Position numbers and translations under genes: made by a program. The notes beneath the pieces were generated by a model. It ran no database searches. It worked only from the letters and a program-made list of their open reading frames with translations, and had not been told where the DNA came from. From Flavihumibacter sp. UBA7668 (GTDB lineage Bacteria > Bacteroidota > Bacteroidia > Chitinophagales > Chitinophagaceae), in contig NZ_DLHM01000005.1 in the NCBI RefSeq assembly GCF_002483205.1, positions 753,804 through 817,803 of the forward strand: a DNA stretch of 64,000 nt. The letters are read 5' to 3'. Positions 18,866-28,670 of the stretch are shown here, piece after piece. Positions within the stretch are counted from its first letter, which is position 1; each line of letters starts with the position of its first letter.

Positions 18866-20168
18866 TAAGTCCCATTGCTGCTGTTAATAATGTATAGGTT
18901 CTGTACAGGCGATTTACCGGAATTTGACCATACTGATGTATCACCCAGAAATAACTGTCATTGGCATGGCTTACGGTCATCGCACCTGCACCAATTGCGA
19001 GTACTACCAACGCCTGTTGAGGTACATTGAGAATAAAGGAGCCCATCACAGGAAATAAAAGTGCGGAACAGACTATTAGTGCAGCAGTTGAAGATCCCTG
19101 CGCGGTTTTTAAAATAGCTGCCAAAATAAAAGCAAATGGATAGACGGCCCAGGCCGGTATGCTGGATGATTGTAAGAAATTGCCAAGTACTTCCTGAATG
19201 GGTGTGGCTTTTAAAACTGCTCCAAATGCACCGCCCGCAGTGGTTATTAAAATAATGGGACCCGATTGTACCAGGGCCTGCTGAAACCAGGATCCCCAAT
19301 TTTTTTTACTGGTCCAGCCTAAGGTGAACATCGCAACCAGGGCACTAAGGCCCAGGGCAATTACAGGATGGCCAAGCAATTCCAGCACTGTTACCAATGA
19401 TTCATTCTCAGTAAACATGGGTAGAATAGAACCTGCTGCAATTAATACCAATGGTAATAATAACGGCAACAAAGCTTTCCATAAGGGGGCTGTATTTGCT
19501 GATGATATTGTTTCTCCCTCTTCCAAATCCAGTTTCGTTTGTGCCAGTAGGTTAGTCCGATCCATCTTACGAATTAACCAGGTTGTTACAAGTCCAATTG
19601 GAATCAATAAAATCAGTCCTAACAGTATCACCCATCCCAGATGATCACCTAATCCAAGATTTCCTGCTGCCGCCATGGGTCCGGGTGTTGGCGGAATAAG
19701 TACATGCGATCCATATAATCCGGTTCCCAGTGATAATTGAAGTGCGGAAATCGAGTTGCCCTGTACCTGGGTCATGGACTGAATGAGCCGGGATAACAGA
19801 ATAAATCCGGCATCACAGAATACAGGAATTCCAACCAGCAAGCCCATTGCATGGGTGTAAAGTGCCATTCGACTTCCGGATGCCCGTTGAACCAACTGGT
19901 TGGCCAATTGAGCTGCTGCACCGGTTCTTTCCAGAATTTCTCCCAGAAAACTTCCCAGTACAATTAAGAAACCAATGCTGGCAAATACAATTCCAGCTCC
20001 TGATAATAAGGTGTTGAGTGTTTTTTGCGCCGGCATTCCCGTGAAGATGCCCACGGCCAATGCAGCTATCAGCAACACTACCAATGGATGCCATTTCCAA
20101 ACTGAACAGGCAATGATTATAAATAAAACAGCAAGACCAAGAATCGTTAATAAATAGGCGGCAGGCAT
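18822..20168 (-). CDS. GntP-family sugar-acid:H+ symporter
   Basis: A 448-residue permease with about 12 transmembrane helices. The family segments are WKWHPLVVLLIAALAVGI near residue 25, the PVFCDAGFILL motif near residue 115, IPPTPGPMAAA in the middle and SHANDSYFWVI near the C-terminus, all characteristic of GntP gluconate/glycerate-type transporters. Its gene converges on the glycerate kinase gene, and the two coding regions overlap by 44 bases at their 3' ends. The pairing suggests glycerate uptake followed by phosphorylation, but gluconate or another sugar acid cannot be excluded. Confidence 0.9.
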   Translation of the reverse strand: MPAAYLLTILGLAVLFIIIACSVWKWHPLVVLLIAALAVGIFTGMPAQKTLNTLLSGAGIVFASIGFLIVLGSFLGEILERTGAAAQLANQLVQRASGSRMALYTHAMGLLVGIPVFCDAGFILLSRLIQSMTQVQGNSISALQLSLGTGLYGSHVLIPPTPGPMAAAGNLGLGDHLGWVILLGLILLIPIGLVTTWLIRKMDRTNLLAQTKLDLEEGETISSANTAPLWKALLPLLLPLVLIAAGSILPMFTENESLVTVLELLGHPVIALGLSALVAMFTLGWTSKKNWGSWFQQALVQSGPIILITTAGGAFGAVLKATPIQEVLGNFLQSSSIPAWAVYPFAFILAAILKTAQGSSTAALIVCSALLFPVMGSFILNVPQQALVVLAIGAGAMTVSHANDSYFWVIHQYGQIPVNRLYRTYTLLTAAMGLTTLLGVLLLYFVTG

Positions 20169-20176
20169 GGTTAAGA

Positions 20177-23100
20177 TTATTGAAGCAATTCTTCCGGTAT
20201 CGCTAATCGTTTTGCTTCTTTTTTATATTTGCGAATATATTTCTTATCTGATTTGACACCCATATTATTCAGCAATCCACTCAACGCGATCTTACCCCAA
20301 AAATTGAATGTCGACTTATTTCGCAATCGTTCCTGATAAACCAATCCTTTTTTTGAATTTTTGTTTTTGATAAGCAGGTTGGCCAGAAAGCTGGTGAATT
20401 TTTTCTTTTGCCCATTCTCCCTTAAGAGTTCGAACCGTAGTTTCCGATAATCCAGTTCCATATTGCCATAAGCGAAATAATCATTCCCCCTTACTCTTAG
20501 CCAAAGACTGTCTGTACGGCCATCTGTTATTTGAAGATTAAACAAAGGCCTTAATAGGGGAGAGAGCGCGTTTAAATTCATTTTTCCCATCCTGGCAAGA
20601 AGTAAAAATCCTTTCAAACTGTCAGAATAGGATTGCTGGAAGGCAAATTTCATTTTGCCCTGATCCATAAAATCACTTGTAGCACTAATTTTTAAGGAGT
20701 CCTTATTCTGTAATGCATAGTTTTTAATTGGCCCGGCTACCATGTTCAGGTTGCTGAACCAAATTTTTCCCTCCTTGCCTGTTTTACCGCTGATTTCACT
20801 ATAGGCAATTTTGGAATTGGTCAATATTGCTGCTCCAATCTGAATATTTACCGGAATTTTTTGGATGAGATCAGTCAACAGCGGGCGATATTCTATTGAG
20901 TCCTGCGGTAGTCGTTTATCACGGTCAATGTTCATATGAAACTGATCAAATTCAATCCGGTTAGCTTTCCATAGGGTATCCATGCCGATTATTCCCCTGT
21001 CATATCCGACTACCCTGCTTTTACCTGCGGTAAATTCAATGAAATCGGTTTGATAGAGTGATTGTTTAAAAAAACTATCTTTTGCTATCTGACTGGTAAA
21101 TCGGATACTGTCTAATCCTATTATTTTCTGATCTGCATTAATCTGGGGATTAAGAATCTCCCAATTCCGGTCGCCTTTTTTCAGGGATAACTCCTCCGCT
21201 GCCAGGTTGATATGTGGCAGGTTCTCCAGAAATTTTTTGAGATCTTCTTTTTTGCTGGAAAACAATACGGTTGCTTTGTTAGTTACCTGAATGCCTTTAA
21301 TAGCAAGCTCGAAGTTATCTGTCTCATGTTCCAACAGGCCTTTGTTCAGTGCAATATTTTCAATTTTTGTTGTCAGGTACTTGTCAAACAGGAAATCATG
21401 TGCCTTCAAACTGAAACTGCCAATACGCATATTGGTTTTATCTGGAACTGCGATGATGTCGTTGAATGAAAGATCCAATGCCTCCGTTTGGATCCGGCCA
21501 CTATTAAGGGAAATGATTTCCGTTTTCAAATAACCGCCCTTATTACTGAATAATTTAAGGATACTGTCGTTCCTGGTTCTGTTGATGTCAAGTACGGGTT
21601 CAATTAAATGAATTGCCGGTAATCTGGAAAGCGCTTTTTCGGATTCTTTTTTATCAATAAAATCTTTCTGTTCTTTAAAAATAACCTGTATGTTGGGATA
21701 GGTCAACGTTGCTTTTTTAATCCCTGCAATCGGATCTTTTACTGAACCTGGACTCCCTTCTGATTCTAATTTTGGAATAGATGCTGATAGGGAAAGTTGC
21801 GCTGATTCTGAGAGAAGTTGAATGTTTTGAATAGTGGCACCCGTTTCAGAATTAATTCTATACTTATCTGTTCGAACCTGGAGGCCGGTTTGGTCCAATT
21901 GCAGTTTGCTGCCTGCCAGGTAATAGCGGTACCAGTTCCATTGGTTATTCTTAAAATGTAAACTATCAATTGCTATGCTGTCAATCGATGATTTTACCTG
22001 CAGATTGGGCTGTTCCAAAACCAGATCGATTTCTCCGGTTCTGATATTGCGGATCATGTTCTGCGGGATCTTGTTTTTTTGACCGTTCTTTTTATTTAAC
22101 TCTTCCAGCTTAATTGTTACCTGGCCTGAACCCAGCTCAATTTCCCTTACCCAGTTGGTGTCTTTTCCGGTAATTATTCCTGCTGCATTGATATCTTTTA
22201 CGTGAACTGCATTCAGATTGAACTGGATTTTCTGATCTGTGGAATTGCCTTTTGCATTGTTGGCGTATAAGGCATTGTTTTCATACAGTGCATCTTTTAA
22301 ATCCACCTGAAAATTATTGAATCGAAGCGCCAGCTGCGGCATCTCCAGCCTGTTCTTGCCATCAAATAATTCTTCCAGTGTGCCGGCCCTTAATACACTA
22401 TTGCTGGAAATTATAGCAGAGAAGGAAGCCGATTGAACCAATGGTTTTTTAGCTTTTCCTTCCGTAATCAGTAAATCAGCGTCAAGAATCCGGATTTTTT
22501 CAATCTGTAATTTTCTTCGGATAGTTCGTTGAATTTCTCTGATCGGATTAACCTTTTTGTTTTTCCGGTTACCTGATAAATGAATGCGAACATTCGGCTC
22601 AATCAGATATAATTCATCTGCCTGTAATCGCCCGTTTAATAATTCCGGTATGGAAAGATTATTCAGTATTAGTTGTTTGGTTTGGATACTATTATTCCCG
22701 GTATTCGATCGGTTGGCAGCGCGTAAAAAATAATTCTGCAGGATCAACTGGTTTTTTTTGATTCTCATGCCATCAAATCCGGTTTGGAAAGATTTGGTGC
22801 TATCAGACTCAAGAAATCCGCGAACCCCAAATTCCAGATCATCTAATTCAATTTTGTTGGGAAGGGCGTTGTCAACCACCAGGTTTGTTACCAAAAAATT
22901 ATCTCCTAAAATCTGCAGTGTTTCTCTGCCTCTCCGGCTAAAGGTGGTTCCACTGAATTCGATGCTGTCGATCTCTACTTTTTTTATGTTGATGGCACCT
23001 AATACATCAAGAAAACTGTTTTCAACCCTGATTGATTTTTTATCAGCAGTTCTTCTGAATCGTATATCGTTACTGGTGAAATAGCCTTTGGCTGCTTTCA

Positions 23101-23959
23101 GCAAACCCAGTTCTATCCGACCTTCTGTGAGCAGGGTATTCCAGTTCAGGGAATCAAGTTGGATATTCTCCAGCCGGAACCCCGATTTTTCTCTTTTATC
23201 TTCCATTCTTTTATGGAAATCGAGTCCGCTTAATTCAAAACGTCGTTGCCTCGATTGCCATACCAGTTTTTCAAGAACAACCTGTAAGCTGCTATCGGGG
23301 TATTCTATATTAGGCTTCAACAGGCGAAAATCAACCGCTACCCGATTGGTATTATCCCATTGCCTGATTTTCCGAAGCAGGTGTAAATCATCCAATGATA
23401 GATAAATATGATTCAGAAAAAATCGACGCTGGTGCTGGTTGATTTCCGGATAAATTGAAACACTGCCATCGGTAAGCTTGAACTGCTGTACTTCAAGCGA
23501 GGATAATACATCGAAAAATACATCTTGAACAGCAGCTATTTCTATTCGCAGCGGACGTACCACTTTGTTTTTGGAACTGTCTTTTTGGTAAGTCTTTATT
23601 TCGAGATAGGGAGTTTTAATGATAAGCCTGTTAACGGATAGGCGCTTGTACAATAATAATTGAATCGGATTATTAACATTAATGGACAGGGAATCCGCTT
23701 TGAATTCAAATTGGCTGTTATCATCGTTTTTATCCGTTGGTTTTATATGGATATTTTTTACGTTAATCTGAAATTTGAAAAGATTGAATTTAAAAGTGGT
23801 TGCAGAGAGCTGATATTCTCCACCAGATAAATTTTTTACCAGCTGTTCAACTGCTTCAACAGACCGGTAGCGTAAAAGGTAGCCAATCACCAGTCCTGCC
23901 AACAACAGGGTGATACCTGCTCCCATCATTATCCAATGTTTACGCAAAATCCTGCCCAT
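20177..23959 (-). CDS. Large AsmA-like envelope protein, function unknown
   Basis: A 1260-residue protein with one N-terminal transmembrane anchor (about residues 12-30) and no other membrane segment. The rest is a long run of short amphipathic beta strands with recurring 'L.L...NI.L' and 'VDSI.F' patterns, resembling the AsmA/TamB/DUF748 type of bridge-like proteins. Such proteins span the periplasm and are associated with outer-membrane assembly or lipid transport; that role is an inference here. It begins 17 bases after the metG terminator tract and ends eight bases upstream of the GntP start, so it may be co-transcribed with the permease. No enzymatic motif is visible. Confidence 0.8.
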   Translation of the reverse strand: MGRILRKHWIMMGAGITLLLAGLVIGYLLRYRSVEAVEQLVKNLSGGEYQLSATTFKFNLFKFQINVKNIHIKPTDKNDDNSQFEFKADSLSINVNNPIQLLLYKRLSVNRLIIKTPYLEIKTYQKDSSKNKVVRPLRIEIAAVQDVFFDVLSSLEVQQFKLTDGSVSIYPEINQHQRRFFLNHIYLSLDDLHLLRKIRQWDNTNRVAVDFRLLKPNIEYPDSSLQVVLEKLVWQSRQRRFELSGLDFHKRMEDKREKSGFRLENIQLDSLNWNTLLTEGRIELGLLKAAKGYFTSNDIRFRRTADKKSIRVENSFLDVLGAINIKKVEIDSIEFSGTTFSRRGRETLQILGDNFLVTNLVVDNALPNKIELDDLEFGVRGFLESDSTKSFQTGFDGMRIKKNQLILQNYFLRAANRSNTGNNSIQTKQLILNNLSIPELLNGRLQADELYLIEPNVRIHLSGNRKNKKVNPIREIQRTIRRKLQIEKIRILDADLLITEGKAKKPLVQSASFSAIISSNSVLRAGTLEELFDGKNRLEMPQLALRFNNFQVDLKDALYENNALYANNAKGNSTDQKIQFNLNAVHVKDINAAGIITGKDTNWVREIELGSGQVTIKLEELNKKNGQKNKIPQNMIRNIRTGEIDLVLEQPNLQVKSSIDSIAIDSLHFKNNQWNWYRYYLAGSKLQLDQTGLQVRTDKYRINSETGATIQNIQLLSESAQLSLSASIPKLESEGSPGSVKDPIAGIKKATLTYPNIQVIFKEQKDFIDKKESEKALSRLPAIHLIEPVLDINRTRNDSILKLFSNKGGYLKTEIISLNSGRIQTEALDLSFNDIIAVPDKTNMRIGSFSLKAHDFLFDKYLTTKIENIALNKGLLEHETDNFELAIKGIQVTNKATVLFSSKKEDLKKFLENLPHINLAAEELSLKKGDRNWEILNPQINADQKIIGLDSIRFTSQIAKDSFFKQSLYQTDFIEFTAGKSRVVGYDRGIIGMDTLWKANRIEFDQFHMNIDRDKRLPQDSIEYRPLLTDLIQKIPVNIQIGAAILTNSKIAYSEISGKTGKEGKIWFSNLNMVAGPIKNYALQNKDSLKISATSDFMDQGKMKFAFQQSYSDSLKGFLLLARMGKMNLNALSPLLRPLFNLQITDGRTDSLWLRVRGNDYFAYGNMELDYRKLRFELLRENGQKKKFTSFLANLLIKNKNSKKGLVYQERLRNKSTFNFWGKIALSGLLNNMGVKSDKKYIRKYKKEAKRLAIPEELLQ

Positions 23960-23975
23960 GGCTTACAAGTTAATC

Positions 23976-24016
23976 AAAAAAAAGAGGTTGTTCAACTGAG
24001 TAGCTGAACAACCTCT
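23976..24016 (-). terminator. Intrinsic terminator after metG
   Basis: Twelve perfect base pairs (AGAGGTTGTTCA with TGAACAACCTCT, 23983-23994 and 24005-24016) enclose a ten-base loop. On the minus strand the stem is followed by eight T residues (23983-23976). It lies 27 bases after the metG stop. Confidence 0.93.
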
Positions 24017-24043
24017 ATGTGGAATGTGTTGATTTGCTGAGAT

Positions 24044-26158
24044 TTAACTTACTCCTGCACCTGCATTGATCAGGCTTTCCGGTTGTACAAAATGAAGTTT
24101 TCCTGCAGCATCTTCTGCCATCAGAATCATACCATTACTCTCGATGCCTCTCATTTTTCTGGGAGCCAGATTGGCTACTACAACTACCTGTTTGCCGATA
24201 ATTTCTTCCGGTTTGAAATGTAAGGCAATTCCACTGACAATAGTTCTTGTCTCCGTACCCATATCAATGGAAAGCTTTAATAGTTTATCTGCTTTCTCTA
24301 CTTTTTCTGCTGTCAAAATGGTTCCAACTTTCAAATCGATTTTTGCAAAATCATCAAATTGGATAATTTCTTTTGCGGGCTTTTCCGGAGCAGCAGGGGC
24401 TGCAGTTTCGGGTGAAGTTGCCTGCGTTGCTGTAGGCGTACTATTGTTTTTTAACTTATCTATCTGGTCCTGTATTTCCATATCTTCAATTTTTCTGAAT
24501 AATAATTCGGGTGGGCGCAGGCTATACCCTACGCTCAATAATTTTAAGGAACCGGCATTCTCCCATTCCAGTAATTTGTCCACCACTTTCATCAGGTAGA
24601 TCATTTTCTGAGAAGTATTGGGTAGGAATGGATGTGCCAGAATGGCCAGGTTGGCGCATAATTGCAAACAATAATGTATGCAATTGTCAATTTCAGGTTG
24701 GGCGCTGCTGCCGGCTTTCGCTTTAATCCAGGGTTCTTTTTCCTGCATATAACGATTCCCTTTTCTGGCAAGGTCAATCAGTTCAAACTGCGCTTCCCGG
24801 AATTTATATCCTTCCAGCAGAGTTTCCATTTTTTCTTTGGAAGCCCTGATCGCATTCGCAAGATCATGGTCTTTTTCATCCAGGATTGCTGCATGAACAG
24901 GTGGTACTTTTCCTCCCGTCAGTTTGTGCATCAGTACAAAGGTTCTGTTGACAAAATTTCCAAAAATAGCAACCAGTTCACTGTTAACGGCATCCTGAAA
25001 ACCTTTCCAGGTAAACTCGCTGTCCTTTGTTTCAGGGGCTATCTGGGTGAGATAATAACGTAAGGCATCGACCATTTGCGGTCCGCCATTTTCTTTTTTG
25101 ACGAAATCGTCGATATAGTCCTGCATGTCCAGCTTCCAATTTCTGCTGGTACTCATTTTGTCGCCTTCCAGATTCAGGAATTCATTGCTGGGTACATTTT
25201 CGGGAAGGATATTTCCATGCAGTTTCAACATTACCGGAAAAATGATAGCATGAAATACAATATTATCTTTTCCTATAAAATGTACCAGCTTGGTGTCCTT
25301 GCTGTACCAATAGGGTTTCCAGTCTTTTTGATGTTGTTTTGCCCAGCTACGGGTAGCACTGATATATCCGATGGGTGCATCAAACCAAACATATAAAACC
25401 TTTCCTTTGGCTTCCGCCAGCGGTACCTCTATACCCCAATCCAGATCACGGGTAACGGCACGGGCCAGCAATCCGCCATCTATCCAGCTTTTACACTGCC
25501 CCAACACATTTGCTCTCCAATCATCTTTATGTTCTTCGAGTATCCATTGACGTAAAAAAGCTTCGTGGCGGTTAAGTGGAAGATACCAATGGGTTGTTTT
25601 TTTCTTAATCGGAACTGCACCACTAAGAGTGCTTACCGGATTGATCAGTTCATCCGGACTCAACGCTGTTCCGCATTTCTCGCACTGATCTCCATAAGCT
25701 CCATTGAAACCGCAATTCGGACAGGTCCCTTTTATATATCGATCTGCAAGAAAAGTAGCGGCCTGTTCATCGTAGTATTGCTCTGTCTCCTTTGTTTCAA
25801 GTTCACCGGCATCATGAAGTGCTGTAAAAAACTCACGCGATGTTTCATGGTGAATGGGAGCACTGGTACGGTCGTAGATATCAAAGGCGATACTAAGATC
25901 GGCAAAATTTTGCTTGATGATTTCATGGTATTTATCAATAATTGCCTGTGGTGTGGTGCCTTCCTTCATCGCCTGAATTGGGATGGCTGTACCATGTTCA
26001 TCACTTCCACAAACAAACACCACATCCCGTTTTTTTGCCTTCAGGTAACGTACATAGATATCCGCAGGCAGGTAGGCACCTGCCAGATGGCCAATATGCT
26101 TCAGGCCATTGGCATAGGGCAGGGCTGCCGTAATCAGGTATCTTTTTGGTTCTTGCAT
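24044..26158 (-). CDS. metG: Methionyl-tRNA synthetase with C-terminal tRNA-binding domain
   Basis: Class I aminoacyl-tRNA synthetase charging tRNA-Met. The HIGH motif is at residues 21-24 (LKHIGHLAG), the KMSTS loop is intact (GDKMSTSRNW), and the zinc-binding insertion shows the Cys pairs CPNC and CEKC. After the anticodon-binding helical domain comes an Ala/Pro-rich linker and an EMAP-II/OB-fold tRNA-binding domain beginning near FAKIDLKVG. The frame extends 15 codons upstream, but the ATG at 26158 gives the standard N-terminus and 704 residues. It has its own terminator. Confidence 0.97.
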   Translation of the reverse strand: MQEPKRYLITAALPYANGLKHIGHLAGAYLPADIYVRYLKAKKRDVVFVCGSDEHGTAIPIQAMKEGTTPQAIIDKYHEIIKQNFADLSIAFDIYDRTSAPIHHETSREFFTALHDAGELETKETEQYYDEQAATFLADRYIKGTCPNCGFNGAYGDQCEKCGTALSPDELINPVSTLSGAVPIKKKTTHWYLPLNRHEAFLRQWILEEHKDDWRANVLGQCKSWIDGGLLARAVTRDLDWGIEVPLAEAKGKVLYVWFDAPIGYISATRSWAKQHQKDWKPYWYSKDTKLVHFIGKDNIVFHAIIFPVMLKLHGNILPENVPSNEFLNLEGDKMSTSRNWKLDMQDYIDDFVKKENGGPQMVDALRYYLTQIAPETKDSEFTWKGFQDAVNSELVAIFGNFVNRTFVLMHKLTGGKVPPVHAAILDEKDHDLANAIRASKEKMETLLEGYKFREAQFELIDLARKGNRYMQEKEPWIKAKAGSSAQPEIDNCIHYCLQLCANLAILAHPFLPNTSQKMIYLMKVVDKLLEWENAGSLKLLSVGYSLRPPELLFRKIEDMEIQDQIDKLKNNSTPTATQATSPETAAPAAPEKPAKEIIQFDDFAKIDLKVGTILTAEKVEKADKLLKLSIDMGTETRTIVSGIALHFKPEEIIGKQVVVVANLAPRKMRGIESNGMILMAEDAAGKLHFVQPESLINAGAGVS

Positions 26159-26275
26159 GATTCCTCTCTTTAATATGTCCCGGCCAAAGCCGATAGGGCG
26201 CAAAAATACGGAAAGGCAGCCAACCTTAGGACGGAATCCCGCATCTCAAATAGGTAAAGCGAATATCTTTAAGGT

Positions 26276-27310
26276 ATGGAGCGACAAGATTTTTTAAAGC
26301 ATATAACAGCCCTTGCCATTGGATCCGGACTTCCTTTCGATGGTTTTTCTGCCGGAAATGAAGAGTTGACGGCCTCTCAGCCTCCTTTTCTAAAACAAGG
26401 AGACCGAATCGCGATTACTTCTCCGGCTGGTTATATAACCAGGGAAGAAATCGCCCCTGCCATCCAGCAATTGGAAGCATGGGGACTTCAGGTACAGCTA
26501 GGTTCAACAATTGGAAAACGGGACGGTACTTTTGGCGGAACCGATCTGGAAAGAACTGCTGACCTGCAGGAATTGATTAATGATCAATCTGTAAAAGCAA
26601 TATTATGCGCTAGAGGAGGATATGGACTGATCCGGATTATTGATGCTGTGAACTTTCAACCCCTGCGCAGGAATCCAAAATGGATGATTGGATTCAGTGA
26701 TGTAACCGTTTTACACGCCCATCTATTTCGGAAAACCGGACTTGCTTCCATCCATTCCAAAATGTGCAATAGTTTCCCGGATGACTGGTTTAAAGCGGAT
26801 GAATTGCAGCGGGCAACCATTCTTTCCATCCGTGACCTGCTTTTTGGCAAACCGATGCAGTTTGAATTTGCTTCCTCCGCATTTAATAAATTCGGAAGAG
26901 GCGTAGGTCAACTGGTAGGGGGGAATTGTAAAACCATTGAATCGATTGCAGGCTCTGCCTCCGATCTTCATACCCGGGGAAAAATCCTTTTTCTGGAAGA
27001 TACCGGTGAATACCTGTACAGCATCGACCGGATGTTCTGGAATATTAAAAGAAGTGGGAAGCTGGAACACCTGGCCGGCTTGATTATTGGTGGATTCAAA
27101 CACAAACCTTCTGAAAACCCGGCAGAAGAATTTGGAAAAAACCTGCAGCAGATTGTTTTGGAAAAATTGGGTGATTGTCCCTATCCCGTTTGTTTTGATT
27201 TTCCAGTGGGACATCAAAAAAATAATTTTGCACTTAAATGTGGAGCACTCGTTCAATTGGACGTAAATGCCGAAAAGGTGCGCTTAACCGAATTAAATCA
27301 ATCAGCATGA
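26276..27310 (+). CDS. LD-carboxypeptidase, peptidase family S66 (copy 1)
   Basis: Murein LD-carboxypeptidase removing the terminal D-Ala from the tetrapeptide during peptidoglycan recycling. The catalytic triad expected for S66 is visible: Ser141 in GFSDVT, Glu240 in FLEDTGEY and His312 in PVGHQKNNFAL. The RGGYG motif at 113-117 precedes the nucleophile. The first 35 residues form an extra N-terminal segment with a weakly hydrophobic stretch (HITALAIGSGLPFDGF) that may be an export signal, unlike the second S66 copy at 38963, which lacks it. The stop overlaps the start of a small membrane-protein gene. Confidence 0.92.
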   Translation: MERQDFLKHITALAIGSGLPFDGFSAGNEELTASQPPFLKQGDRIAITSPAGYITREEIAPAIQQLEAWGLQVQLGSTIGKRDGTFGGTDLERTADLQELINDQSVKAILCARGGYGLIRIIDAVNFQPLRRNPKWMIGFSDVTVLHAHLFRKTGLASIHSKMCNSFPDDWFKADELQRATILSIRDLLFGKPMQFEFASSAFNKFGRGVGQLVGGNCKTIESIAGSASDLHTRGKILFLEDTGEYLYSIDRMFWNIKRSGKLEHLAGLIIGGFKHKPSENPAEEFGKNLQQIVLEKLGDCPYPVCFDFPVGHQKNNFALKCGALVQLDVNAEKVRLTELNQSA

Positions 27311-27498
27311 TGAGTTTCCTTCTTTGGATCCTACTTTTTGTTTTGTGCTGGCCGCTGGCCTTGCTGGCACTGGTGCTTTATCCGATTTTCTGGCTGCTGG
27401 TATTTCCTTTTCGAATTCTGGGATTTGCAGTAGACGGGGTACTTGAATTAATAAAAGGAATTTTCCTCTTACCGGGCCGTTTGTTAAAACGAATTTAA
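27307..27498 (+). CDS. Small hydrophobic membrane peptide, 63 residues
   Basis: A short frame starting with ATG at 27307 overlaps the stop codon of the S66 peptidase gene (ATGA), a typical coupling arrangement. The product is almost entirely hydrophobic: two closely spaced transmembrane stretches (about residues 3-26 and 24-45) rich in L, F, W and P, followed by a basic ending (GRLLKRI). A longer in-frame version from 27238 would lie inside the peptidase. I do not recognise a family. The overlap and the sharp hydrophobic profile argue that it is a real gene. Confidence 0.65.
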   Translation: MMSFLLWILLFVLCWPLALLALVLYPIFWLLVFPFRILGFAVDGVLELIKGIFLLPGRLLKRI

Positions 27499-27506
27499 CA
27501 ATTCAC

Positions 27507-27536
27507 TTGCAAATATGGAAAAGCGCCATTATTTTG
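27507..27536 (+). promoter_or_regulatory. Candidate Bacteroidota-type promoter
   Basis: TTG at 27507-27509 and TATTTTG at 27530-27536 are separated by 20 bases, close to the phylum consensus (TTTG near -33, TAnnTTTG near -7). The ATG of the DUF2167 gene follows 18 bases later. The -7 box is one base shorter than consensus, so confidence is low. Confidence 0.35.
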
Positions 27537-27554
27537 GAGGCTTAATTCTGCTCC

Positions 27555-28472
27555 ATGAAATCCATAAGCCTATTCCTTTTTTTGTCTTTTTTCCTAATTA
27601 CTTCCTCCTTTGCCCAGCTTCCTGATAGTATCCAGGTAAAGATTGATTCAATTAATAAATCACTGAGTTATAAAACCGGAACGATTGAACTTGAATCAGG
27701 CAATGCAAGCTTAAAGGTTCCGGCAGGCTTCAAATACCTCGATCGTACTGAAAGCCGTTATGTATTGGAAGATCTTTGGGGTAATCCGGAAGATACTAGT
27801 ATTCTCGGGATGCTGGTTCCTGAAAAAGGTGGCATTGTTGGTCCGGGTTCATGGGCTTTTACCATCAGTTTTGACCCAATGGGTTATGTAAAAGACAGTG
27901 ATGCGGAAGATATTGATTACAATGATTTATTAACCGAACAACAGGAAGAAGCGAAAGCTGCCAATGAACAGCGGCTAAGCGCGGGATATCAAGCTGTGGA
28001 ATTGATAGGTTGGGCTTCCCGTCCCTATTATGATCAGAAAAATAAAACCCTGCATTGGGCAAAAGAGCTGGAATTTGGTGGGGATAGTATTCATACACTC
28101 AATTATAATCTGCGTATTCTTGGCAGAAAAGGAATCTTCCTTATAAATGCAGTAGCAGGAATGGAAGATTTACCACAGGTACAGGCCAATATCAATCAGG
28201 TATTAGTCAGTATTGATTTCAAAGAAGGACATCGTTATGCTGATTTCGATTCCAATGTGGATGATGTGGCTGCCTGGACGGTAGGTGGACTGGTAGCTGG
28301 GAAGGTATTGGCAAAAGCCGGCTTTTTTGCCATCCTGCTTAAGTTTTGGAAACTGATTGCGCTGGGAGTTATCGGCGCTGGAGGTGCTGTCTGGAATTTT
28401 ATCAGAAGAAAAAAAGAATCAACCGGAGAGCCATTTGCCGAAACAACTACCCCGACTGATCCACATGTTTAA
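27555..28472 (+). CDS. DUF2167 family membrane-anchored protein
   Basis: A 305-residue protein with a cleavable signal peptide (ending SSFAQ at about residue 20). The DUF2167 domain follows, with LEDLWGNPED, the GSWAFTISFDPMGYVKD segment and a GWASRPYYDQKNKTLHWAKEL-like region. Near the C-terminus GGLVAGKVLAKAG leads into a transmembrane helix and a basic RRKKE tail. The family is widespread but has no assigned function. The gene ends 25 bases before the displaced 3' terminus of the convergent MscS-family gene. Confidence 0.88.
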   Translation: MKSISLFLFLSFFLITSSFAQLPDSIQVKIDSINKSLSYKTGTIELESGNASLKVPAGFKYLDRTESRYVLEDLWGNPEDTSILGMLVPEKGGIVGPGSWAFTISFDPMGYVKDSDAEDIDYNDLLTEQQEEAKAANEQRLSAGYQAVELIGWASRPYYDQKNKTLHWAKELEFGGDSIHTLNYNLRILGRKGIFLINAVAGMEDLPQVQANINQVLVSIDFKEGHRYADFDSNVDDVAAWTVGGLVAGKVLAKAGFFAILLKFWKLIALGVIGAGGAVWNFIRRKKESTGEPFAETTTPTDPHV

Positions 28473-28496
28473 AAAGCAAAGCTCGGATAGGGTTCA

Positions 28497-28670
28497 TTAC
28501 TGGTATCGAGCAGCCTGGGAAACAGGCGGGGGAGTTCGTAACAGGATTTCCTGTAGTGGAACCGGAATATGGATCCCGGCCTCTTTGAATTGCAAATCAA
28601 TCTGCTGAATTATGTGGCTTTTTACCTCTCCTGCAGAACGTAAATCATTCAACCAGAAAAATAACTCCAG
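28497..28670 (-). other. In-frame continuation of the MscS-family gene beyond a premature TAA
   Basis: Reading on past the TAA at 28673-28671 in the same frame gives exactly 57 sense codons before the next stop (TAA, 28499-28497). The product matches the expected C-terminal end of MscS proteins: a LELFFWLNDL strand, a VKSHIIQQIDLQF helix and an AGIHIPVPLQEILLR ending, corresponding to the usual 'FW...VKS.I...I...F.e.GI.IPfPq' pattern. The segment is therefore the severed tail of the upstream gene. The TAA may be a true nonsense mutation, a sequencing error, or a read-through stop. Confidence 0.85.
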
